From NCBI GenBank assembly GCA_017527415.1, contig JAFXQA010000014.1, positions 1 to 58,979 of the forward strand: a DNA stretch of 58,979 nucleotides. The letters are read 5' to 3'. This DNA comes from Bacteroidales bacterium. Lineage in GTDB: Bacteria; Bacteroidota; Bacteroidia; Bacteroidales; UBA932. Under the pieces are notes generated by a model. It saw only the letters and a list, made by a program, of their open reading frames with translations. It did not search any database and was not told where the DNA came from. A program made the position numbers and the translations under genes. Of the stretch, positions 14,910 through 21,957 are shown piece by piece (the first letter of the stretch is position 1; each line of letters starts with the position of its first letter).

Positions 14910-16463
14910 TTGAAAGCGAAACTCCTTATCCCCCTGCTGCTGAGCATCTTCTGCGCTTGCTCCCAGACGAAGCCCGTGCAGGAAGGCTGGTGGCAGATGC
15001 GCGGGCTGGTGCTATCTACAAAAGAACTTGCGGAGGTGGACTGGCCGGAGCTGGCGAAACGTTCAGGCATAAACACCATCGGCACCCACATCACTCCGTC
15101 CGAAGTTGCTGCTTTCATGGCCAGCCCGGAGGGAAAGGCCTTCCAGCGCAAGTGTCACAAATACGGGATAACGGTGGAGCACCAGCTTCACGCGATGGGA
15201 GAACTCCTCCCCCGCGAGTTGTTCGCGGAGGATTCCACCATGTTCCGGATGGACTCCTGCGGCCGCCGTACGGCCGATTTCAACTGCTGCGTGCATTCAA
15301 AGAAGGCCCTGGGAATCATCGCATCCAACGCCGCAAAGTTCGCAAAGATCCTGCGGCCGGACAACCATCGCTACTACTTCTGGCTGGACGACAACGCCCC
15401 GGTCTGCCGCTGCCCTCTCTGCGCGGAGCTCTCCCCCAGCGAACAGGCACTGACGGTGGAAAACCGAATGCTCCGGGAAATCCGCAAGCAGGATCCCAAG
15501 GCAAAACTTGCGCATCTGGCTTACTCCTTCTTCATGCCCGCGCCGAGGAAAGTCACCCCCGACGAAGGAATCTTCCTGGAATTCGCGCCCATCTACCGTT
15601 CCTGGGATGTGCCTCTGACTCAAGAAAATGCGCTCTGCCCCCGCGGCTATCCGATTTCAAACGGCGACAATCTCCGCTGGCTGGAAGAGAATCTGGAGGT
15701 CTTCCCGGCAGATGATGCGGTGGTGCTGGAGTATTGGGTGGATGCGTCGCTTTTCAGCCGCTGGAAACGGCCCGCCGTGGAACTTCCCTGGCACCCGGAC
15801 GTCTGCGCCAGCGACCTCGCGACCTACGCCGGCTATGGCCTGCGGAACGTCACTTCCTTCGCGGTCTATATGGACGCCGAATACTTCGAGCGTTTCCCTT
15901 CGACTGCGCCCATCGAAGAATACGGACAGATGCTGGAATCTTTCCGTCACTTTCCCCATCTGAACGACCCCTGGTTTGGTTGGGAAGATGCCACAAAGGT
16001 TTCTTTCTGCCGCAGCGACGATGCGCTCAACTTCCGTTTCGATGTGAAGGATTCAACGCTTACGGTATGCTGGGGCGAGGGTGAACGGACCGTAGATAAC
16101 AGCGACCGGGCGGAGCTTTTCATCAGCTGCGACCCGGAGATGAAACGGTATTACGGCTTCGAGATGGATCCGGAAGGGAAGATGATGGACTATCGGAATT
16201 CTTTCTACCGCCAGTTTGACTATGGCTGGGATTCGGGCATCAAGCCTGTTTCCACCATCCTGCCGGAAGGCTACCGCGTGGAAGTATCCTTCCCTTACAG
16301 TTTTTTACGCTCTGCCGACATCGAGCCGGACGGGCCCCTGCACATAGGCCTCTACCGTGCGGATGCAACGGGCTCCGGCGACATACACTGGTTCACTCTG
16401 GCGGACCCGCATACTCCGGAGCCGGATTTTCACGTGCCGGCTTCGCTGTTCGACTATTTTTGA
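14910..16463 (+). CDS. Exported lipoprotein with glycosidase-like and C-terminal CBM9-like domains
   Basis: 517 residues with a lipobox (LLSIFCACSQ). The N-terminal half looks like a TIM-barrel of the DUF4838 / GH20-related kind (INTIGTHITPSE, HYYFWLDDNAPVCRCPLC, YSFFMPAPRK). The C-terminal part (about 355-515) has the beta-sandwich pattern of CBM9-like sugar-binding domains (DNSDRAELFISCDPEMKRYYG, YRVEVSFPYSFL). Likely acts on a polysaccharide or glycoside at the cell surface; the substrate cannot be inferred. The frame opens with TTG at 14910, 4 nt after manA, matching the TTG start of the exonuclease gene. Confidence 0.7.
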   Translation: MKAKLLIPLLLSIFCACSQTKPVQEGWWQMRGLVLSTKELAEVDWPELAKRSGINTIGTHITPSEVAAFMASPEGKAFQRKCHKYGITVEHQLHAMGELLPRELFAEDSTMFRMDSCGRRTADFNCCVHSKKALGIIASNAAKFAKILRPDNHRYYFWLDDNAPVCRCPLCAELSPSEQALTVENRMLREIRKQDPKAKLAHLAYSFFMPAPRKVTPDEGIFLEFAPIYRSWDVPLTQENALCPRGYPISNGDNLRWLEENLEVFPADDAVVLEYWVDASLFSRWKRPAVELPWHPDVCASDLATYAGYGLRNVTSFAVYMDAEYFERFPSTAPIEEYGQMLESFRHFPHLNDPWFGWEDATKVSFCRSDDALNFRFDVKDSTLTVCWGEGERTVDNSDRAELFISCDPEMKRYYGFEMDPEGKMMDYRNSFYRQFDYGWDSGIKPVSTILPEGYRVEVSFPYSFLRSADIEPDGPLHIGLYRADATGSGDIHWFTLADPHTPEPDFHVPASLFDYF

Positions 16464-16464
16464 C

Positions 16465-16472
16465 TATCTTTG
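16465..16472 (+). promoter_or_regulatory. -7 box of gpmA
   Basis: TATCTTTG directly after the preceding stop, 32 nt before the gpmA ATG. Confidence 0.6.
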
Positions 16473-16504
16473 CGCTGCAATTTGATTATTAATCTCATTC
16501 ATAT

Positions 16505-17251
16505 ATGAAAAATATCGTACTAGTGCGCCACGGCGAGAGCCAGTGGAACAAAGAGAACCGATTCACCGGTTGGACCAATGTTGATTTAAGCGAGAAGGGC
16601 CTTCAGGAAGCCCTCGATGCCGGAAAGGCTTTGAAAGAAGCAGGATTCAAATTCGATATTGCCTACACTTCATACCTGAAGAGGGCAGTCAAGACCTTGA
16701 ACAATGTGCTGGATGCAATGGATCTCGACTGGATTCCCGTAGAGAAGACCTGGCGCCTGAACGAGAAGCACTACGGTATGCTTCAGGGCCTCAACAAGGC
16801 CGAGACCGCTGCCAAGTACGGTGACGAGCAGGTGCTCATCTGGCGCCGCAGCTACGATGTGGAGCCCCTCCCTCTCCCCGATACCGATCCCAACTCCGCA
16901 ACGCAGGATCCCCGCTACGCCGACGTTCCCGACCAGTATGTGCCCCGCACCGAGGCTCTCAAGCAGTGCATCGAGCGCGTAATGCCTTTCTGGGAGTGCG
17001 AAATCTTCCCCAAGCTCAAGACTGTCGACAACATCATCGTAGTCGCCCACGGCAACAGCCTCCGCGGTGTGGTCAAGCACCTCAAAGGCATCTCCGATGC
17101 AGATATCGTTAAGTTGAACATCCCTACGGCTACCCCGTATGTGTTCGAGTTCGACGATGACCTTAATCTCGTACGCGACTACTACCTTGCAGACCCCGAG
17201 GAACTCGCCGCAAAGCAGGCCGCAGTCGCCAACCAGGGAAAAGCGAAGTAA
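16505..17251 (+). CDS. gpmA: 2,3-bisphosphoglycerate-dependent phosphoglycerate mutase
   Basis: 248 residues, the standard dPGM size. Glycolytic interconversion of 3- and 2-phosphoglycerate. The phosphohistidine motif is [18 protein letters not shown] (residues 5-22), and the second catalytic His is in [32 protein letters not shown] is the substrate-binding segment. Own promoter (TATCTTTG) and a terminator hairpin 7 nt after the stop, so monocistronic. Confidence 0.97.
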   Translation: MKNIVLVRHGESQWNKENRFTGWTNVDLSEKGLQEALDAGKALKEAGFKFDIAYTSYLKRAVKTLNNVLDAMDLDWIPVEKTWRLNEKHYGMLQGLNKAETAAKYGDEQVLIWRRSYDVEPLPLPDTDPNSATQDPRYADVPDQYVPRTEALKQCIERVMPFWECEIFPKLKTVDNIIVVAHGNSLRGVVKHLKGISDADIVKLNIPTATPYVFEFDDDLNLVRDYYLADPEELAAKQAAVANQGKAK

Positions 17252-17257
17252 TCAAGA

Positions 17258-17281
17258 ACGCCGCTACTTAGGGCGTTTTTG
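17258..17281 (+). terminator. Rho-independent terminator of gpmA
   Basis: Stem AACGCC / GGCGTT around GCTACTTAG with a T-run. The 3' half, GGCGTTTTTGG, is also the outer end of the RAYT element, so element and terminator overlap. Confidence 0.7.
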
Positions 17282-17305
17282 GCAAATCGTTGATATTCAA
17301 TTAAT

Positions 17306-17346
17306 TACAGAATCAGGTCGGCAAAATGTGCCGACCTGATTCTGTA
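17306..17346. repeat. REP-like palindrome, left of RAYT
   Basis: Perfect 17-bp arms (TACAGAATCAGGTCGGC and its complement) around AAAATGT. Confidence 0.9.
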
Positions 17347-17449
17347 TATCCTTATTATTCAACGACTTACATATAACGGAACTATTGATTCAGTTTTTAC
17401 CCCCTATCGTACCTACAACAATTACAATAACAATGCGTATTTTGCCCGT

Positions 17450-18367
17450 ATGAAAACGATATTACCCGGGCAGCCGCACCACGTGTACCAGAGATCATTC
17501 GACAGAGGGCTGCTCTTCTATACTGCAGCGGATGTCCTCACATACTTCACAATCTATATGACGTATGCGCGTCTATTCAAGATAACTGTATTGGGTGTCT
17601 GCCCTATGCGCGACCACGTACATGGTATGATTATTCCGCCAAGTAAAGAAATGATGGCGAAATTCGAAGGTGCGACCAACAGGGCTTACGCAGTGGAATT
17701 CAATATCGATACGGGAACGAAGGGCCCAGTGTTTGAGCATTCATATAGTTTTGCCGCAAGAAAAGACTTGAAAAAGATACGTTCCAGCTTAATATATCTA
17801 TACAATAATCCTGTAGAAAAGCATCTATGCAACAAGGCAATAGACGCCCGATGGAATTTCCTCGCATATGGTTTCAGTCCAAATCCGTTTTCAGAGCCAT
17901 TGGTGATCAGGAAAGCATCCAGGTCTATGAATAAATGCATCGAAGAGGTAAAATATATGAGGTCGCAGAACAAATACCTGAATCAGAGAATGATACACAG
18001 GTTGTTCAAGAGTCTTGACAGCCGGGAACGGGCGCAACTAGCAGACTATATTGTAATCACATACTCTGCCATCGACTACAAGAAACTGTTTTCGTATTGG
18101 AAAACTCCAGAAATAATGCTGCTAGCTATGGATTCGACGACCGGAGCAGAATACGATATCGGCGAAAAAGTGAACAAGGCTCTCTCCGATAAGGCCTATT
18201 CTACAATCGCACATTTTCTTGAAAAGGATTATGGATACAAACGGGCAAAGGATGTCTTGATACTTCCTGAAAGGAACAGGATGAATCTTTTGACTGAACT
18301 CATTATCCATACAGATGTCAGCGAGTACCAGATTAAGAAGTTCCTACATCTTGATGTCGGATTGTAA
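17450..18367 (+). CDS. REP-associated tyrosine transposase (Y1 HUH family)
   Basis: 305 residues. The N-terminal half is a TnpA_REP/IS200-like HUH endonuclease: HHVYQRSFDRGLLF at residue 8, the HUH metal motif in MRDHVHGMI (about 51-59), and the catalytic-tyrosine helix SLIYLYNNPVEKHLC (about 110-124). The extra C-terminal 150 residues are unassigned but are usual for long Bacteroidetes RAYTs. Such proteins nick single-stranded REP hairpins and are thought to spread REP sequences. Codons are clearly more AT-rich than the flanking gpmA and M3 peptidase genes, which suggests acquisition. Confidence 0.88.
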   Translation: MKTILPGQPHHVYQRSFDRGLLFYTAADVLTYFTIYMTYARLFKITVLGVCPMRDHVHGMIIPPSKEMMAKFEGATNRAYAVEFNIDTGTKGPVFEHSYSFAARKDLKKIRSSLIYLYNNPVEKHLCNKAIDARWNFLAYGFSPNPFSEPLVIRKASRSMNKCIEEVKYMRSQNKYLNQRMIHRLFKSLDSRERAQLADYIVITYSAIDYKKLFSYWKTPEIMLLAMDSTTGAEYDIGEKVNKALSDKAYSTIAHFLEKDYGYKRAKDVLILPERNRMNLLTELIIHTDVSEYQIKKFLHLDVGL

Positions 18368-18400
18368 GCGTTTTTCACAACTATTTGAATTATAGTAGTT

Positions 18401-18441
18401 TACAGAATCAGGTCAGCAAAATTTACTGACCTGATTCTGTA
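18401..18441. repeat. REP-like palindrome, right of RAYT
   Basis: Perfect arms of at least 16 bp (TACAGAATCAGGTCAG) around CAAAATTTA. Compared with the left copy, base changes in the stem are compensated on both sides (GGC/GCC versus AG/CT). Confidence 0.9.
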
Positions 18442-18546
18442 AAATATTGAATGTCAATTGATTACCAAAAACGCCTCTTCAACACCTGGCAAAAAACCGT
18501 AAATCGCAAACGATTCAGCCGCGAAGCGCGTCAGGTGCTGGCCAGG

Positions 18547-20571
18547 TTACAGCAGGCCGCGGCCGACGAGGAATGCGTGGGAGTCGGGTTCGCGGCCGGC
18601 GAAGGCCTTGAAGAGGGTCATTGGCTCTTCGCTGCCACCCTTCTCGAGGAAGGTTTCTTTGAACTTCTTGGCAAGCTCGAGGTCAAAAGGTCCGTTCGGG
18701 GATGCCTCGAAGATGCTGAAGGCGTCCTTGTCGAGCACTTCGCTCCAGAGGTAGCCGTAGTAACCGGTATTGTATCCGCTGGAGAAGATGTGATTGAAGT
18801 ACGTGGTGCGGTAGCGGTAGGTAATCTCGGGGTTCAGGCCGATAAGGTCGGCGAGCTTGGCCTCGAATGCGTCGATGAACGCCGTTGCCTGCTCGCGGGT
18901 GTCCAGCCCCTCGGGAATGTCGGCCAGCTCATGCCACTTAAGATCAAGGATCGATGCTGCGGCAAGCTCGGTGGTCATGAATCCCTGGTTGAACTTGAGG
19001 GAGTTATTTATCTTGTCTACAAGCGCTGCAGGTATTACCTCACCTTCCGCGTTCTTGGCATACTGGGCCAGCAGTTCAGGCTGGAAAGCCCAGTTCTCGT
19101 TGAACTGGCTGAACATCTCCACGAAGTCCCGGGTGACGTTGGTGCCGCTCACGGAAGGGTAATGGCACTTGGTCAGGAGCCCGTGCAGGGCGTGGCCGAA
19201 TTCATGGAAGACGGTCTGCACCTGGTCTACGTTCATATTCTCGGCAAGGTTTCCGACGTTCACGATGATGGGGCGGATGTCGTTGCCCGAGGCATCGACA
19301 TACTGCTCGCGGATATTGTTCATCCACGCGCCACCGCGCTTGCTGTCGCGGGGAAGATAGTCGGTGGTGAAGATGCCGATCAGCGAACCGTCATCGTAGG
19401 TAAGCTTCCAGGTATCCACGCAGTCCTCATTGTAGGCGGGCACACCCTCAAGCTTTTCGAAGTTCACTCCGTAGAGCCACTTGGCGGCCTTGAAGATACC
19501 GTTGCGCACAGAATCCTTCTGGAAATAAGGCTTCACTTCCTCGTCGTCGAGGTCGTACTTGACCTTGCGGACCTTCTCGGCATAGTACCACCAGTCCCAG
19601 GGCTCGATCTTGGAGCCGGCAGGCAGCACGCCTGCGGCGATATCCTCGTCCATCACCTTCTGCATGTCGGCGATTTCCTCGCGGGCCTTGGCGGTGGAGG
19701 CCTTGATTATGCCGCGCAGGAACCCATCGACCGTTGCAGGGTCGTGGGCCATCTTGTTGTCGAGGGTATAGGCAGCGGAGTTGGGGAATCCCAGCATCTT
19801 CGCCTTCTCCTGACGCAGGCGCAGCACCTCAAGCACCAGCAGGGCGTTGTCGTTCTCGTTGCCGTGATGGCCGCGGGTGGTGTAGGCCTCATAATACTGC
19901 TTGCGGAGTTCGCGGTCGGCGGTGGCGGTCATCTTGTCGGGATATGCGCTCACACTGAATCCGAACTTCTCCTTGAAGGCGTTGCTCTCGGCGAGAATGT
20001 TGTTGCCTATCTTCTGCGTCTTGGCGGCGATGTCGGAATTAATCTCGCGAAGGCGGTTCTGCTGCTCTTCGGGCAGGCCGATACCCTCACGCTCGAAACT
20101 CTCATAGTGCTTCTTGAGCACCATCTGCTGCTCGCGGGTGAGGCCGCTCTGGTCGCCATTCCAGATGGCGGCGATGCGCTCGTAGAGGGCCTTGTTGAAG
20201 GAGATGTTGGCCTCGTGTTCGCTCACGAGCGGGATGGACTCCTCGACCACCTTGTCGAGGGCATCGCTGCGGTCGGTCTCGGCCACATTGTATAGCACAC
20301 CGCTGACCTTGGAGAGGATGCGTCCGGAAAGCTCCAGGGGCGCGATAGTGTTCTCGAAAGTGGGAGCATCCTCACATGCAGTAATGGCATCTATCTCCGC
20401 CTGCTGCTCAGCTATGCCGGCCTTGATGGCAGGGATGTAGTCGGAGGTCTTTATCTTGTCGAAAGGAGGAATCCCATAAGGGGTGTCCCACTCCGTGAGG
20501 AATGGATTGGTGTGGCAGGATGCAAGCATAAGCAATGTTGCAAATACAAAAACTAAATTCTTTTTCATCAT
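18547..20571 (-). CDS. dcp: M3-family peptidyl-dipeptidase, lipoprotein
   Basis: 674 residues, the typical Dcp/oligopeptidase A length. The zinc motif is VFHEFGHALHG (near residue 460) with a downstream Glu in DFVEMFSQF. A lipoprotein signal (ATLLMLASCHT) places it in the periplasm or outer membrane rather than the cytoplasm, as for many Bacteroidetes M3 peptidases. It would trim short peptides. The start codon overlaps the upstream DUF5689 stop, so it is the last gene of the nuclease/TonB operon. A 614-codon open frame on the other strand is a GC-driven shadow. Confidence 0.93.
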   Translation of the reverse strand: MMKKNLVFVFATLLMLASCHTNPFLTEWDTPYGIPPFDKIKTSDYIPAIKAGIAEQQAEIDAITACEDAPTFENTIAPLELSGRILSKVSGVLYNVAETDRSDALDKVVEESIPLVSEHEANISFNKALYERIAAIWNGDQSGLTREQQMVLKKHYESFEREGIGLPEEQQNRLREINSDIAAKTQKIGNNILAESNAFKEKFGFSVSAYPDKMTATADRELRKQYYEAYTTRGHHGNENDNALLVLEVLRLRQEKAKMLGFPNSAAYTLDNKMAHDPATVDGFLRGIIKASTAKAREEIADMQKVMDEDIAAGVLPAGSKIEPWDWWYYAEKVRKVKYDLDDEEVKPYFQKDSVRNGIFKAAKWLYGVNFEKLEGVPAYNEDCVDTWKLTYDDGSLIGIFTTDYLPRDSKRGGAWMNNIREQYVDASGNDIRPIIVNVGNLAENMNVDQVQTVFHEFGHALHGLLTKCHYPSVSGTNVTRDFVEMFSQFNENWAFQPELLAQYAKNAEGEVIPAALVDKINNSLKFNQGFMTTELAAASILDLKWHELADIPEGLDTREQATAFIDAFEAKLADLIGLNPEITYRYRTTYFNHIFSSGYNTGYYGYLWSEVLDKDAFSIFEASPNGPFDLELAKKFKETFLEKGGSEEPMTLFKAFAGREPDSHAFLVGRGLL

Positions 20572-21953
20572 TCTACTCTCCCATGATTGGTTCCGTTCAC
20601 GTCCTTGCGGTCGTAAGAGAGGACCCTGTTAACTTTTACGGTCTGGTAGCCCTCTTTGAGGGTATAGTCGGCATTCACATAAGTGGCCGGGACGTATGAC
20701 ATTTCTTCTGACAGCTCTTCGTTAGGATCTTCCACAAAAGTAATCTGTGGAGTGCTGCCCGAAGAAGCAACATATAAATTGATCAGGCCCAGGGCGCAGG
20801 CAGGGTTCTTCGCATACTCGATAGTGGGATCGTCGTAGTCTTTGCGCCCAAGGATCGCAGCGGGGATGAGTTTGTCGGCGAATCGGCCATAGCCGCTCGA
20901 ACGTATGGCAATGTCCTGGTTGTTCGGCAGCAGGAAGTATTGGCTAATGGACTGTGCTCCCGCGTTGCGAACGACCTCATCGCGCACAGACTGGCGATAA
21001 GCCTCCTTTTCGGCTTCGGTAAGAGTGTGTCCCATGCTCTGCTGCTCTTCGGCATAAGCCTTGAGATTGGCCTCGATGCCCTCGCCCAGCGGATCGTCGT
21101 AACGGTCGGAATGGAGAGCTCCGTCGGCGGCCCAGTCGAATCCCTTGTCCAGCCTTCCTTCCTTGAGATAAATACCCATGCGGTTCTTGGTAATGGCCCA
21201 ACGGTTTATGCTGTAGGTGCCGTCGGAGAAGAAGAAGCGGTTGGTGGAGGCTTTCTTGTCTTTGGCGTTAGGATCTTTGTAGATGAAGAAGAAAACTTTT
21301 TCATCCACATGGGTGTAATAATCCTTGTTGCAACCATAGGTAAGGTCCTTCACATACACATAGCGGCCCCAGAGCGGAGACTGCTTGCCTTCGCTTACGG
21401 CCGCTTTGATCTGCTCGGGAGTAACCTCGATGGGAAGTATCCTTTCTGCCATCGCACCCTTGAAGATATGGGTATCGATGAGAAGCTGGGTATCGATGTA
21501 TGCCACCTCGTAGTCGGCATTGGGGCCGCTGGTATCGGCCTTCACGCCCAACTGGAGAGTGCCGTCATACTCGCCGAGCGTGAGCCCAGTGGCGTAAATG
21601 TATATCCACTGGCCCAGATGGTAGTCTGAATACATGGAACTGCGACCTACCTTGACATCGAGCACTCCGGACCCATCCTGGATGTAGAGTTCGCGATACA
21701 CGTTGCCGGTGCGGTCGGAAGATATGACCTGGCCTTTGATCCAGACGCTCTCCTCTATCTTAACCGGGTTCTTGGACGTTGTGTACATGGCCTTGAGCTG
21801 GGCGATGGTGTGGGTGACACGGGAATCGTAGTTCACAAGGACCTCGTCGGCGGGTTCACTGGCACTGCCGAGCACAGGCTGCCATTCCTCAATCAGACTC
21901 TGGCAGGAAACGGCTGCGGCAAGTGCCGCTATTGCAATAATAAACTTTTTCAT
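20568..21953 (-). CDS. DUF5689-type OB-fold-like surface lipoprotein
   Basis: 461 residues from the ATG at 21953, which gives a signal with lipobox (IAALAAAVSCQSL). Residues about 60-165 are a DUF5689-type module (VWIKGQVISSDRTGNVYRE, LYIQDGSGVLDVKV, GQWIYIYATGL) with the strand pattern of an OB fold. The rest is not recognised. It follows the TonB receptor gene after 4 nt, the position usually taken by a receptor-partner lipoprotein, so it may bind the imported ligand at the surface. Confidence 0.7.
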   Translation of the reverse strand: MKKFIIAIAALAAAVSCQSLIEEWQPVLGSASEPADEVLVNYDSRVTHTIAQLKAMYTTSKNPVKIEESVWIKGQVISSDRTGNVYRELYIQDGSGVLDVKVGRSSMYSDYHLGQWIYIYATGLTLGEYDGTLQLGVKADTSGPNADYEVAYIDTQLLIDTHIFKGAMAERILPIEVTPEQIKAAVSEGKQSPLWGRYVYVKDLTYGCNKDYYTHVDEKVFFFIYKDPNAKDKKASTNRFFFSDGTYSINRWAITKNRMGIYLKEGRLDKGFDWAADGALHSDRYDDPLGEGIEANLKAYAEEQQSMGHTLTEAEKEAYRQSVRDEVVRNAGAQSISQYFLLPNNQDIAIRSSGYGRFADKLIPAAILGRKDYDDPTIEYAKNPACALGLINLYVASSGSTPQITFVEDPNEELSEEMSYVPATYVNADYTLKEGYQTVKVNRVLSYDRKDVNGTNHGRVE

Positions 21954-21957
21954 GGCC

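Larger units (their letters stand above)
17272..18475 (+). mobile_element. RAYT unit bounded by inverted REP-like hairpins
   Basis: Outer ends GGCGTTTTTGG (17272-17282) and CCAAAAACGCC (18465-18475) are exact inverted copies. Inside each lies a TTGATATTCAA-like stretch and then a perfect hairpin beginning TACAGAATCAGGTC. The arrangement places the transposase gene between two converging palindromes, with about 75 bp of imperfect terminal inversion on each side. No target duplication was recognised. Confidence 0.8.

Noticed and set aside
17272..18475. Intact IS200/IS605 insertion sequence
   Set aside because: The protein is long and RAYT-like, there is no TnpB, and the ends are symmetrical inverted REP hairpins rather than the asymmetric IS200 ends.
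18451..20295. 614-codon plus-strand open frame
   Set aside because: Antisense of the M3 peptidase gene; Val/Leu/Gly-rich shadow composition with no family motif, while the other strand has HEFGH and a lipoprotein signal.
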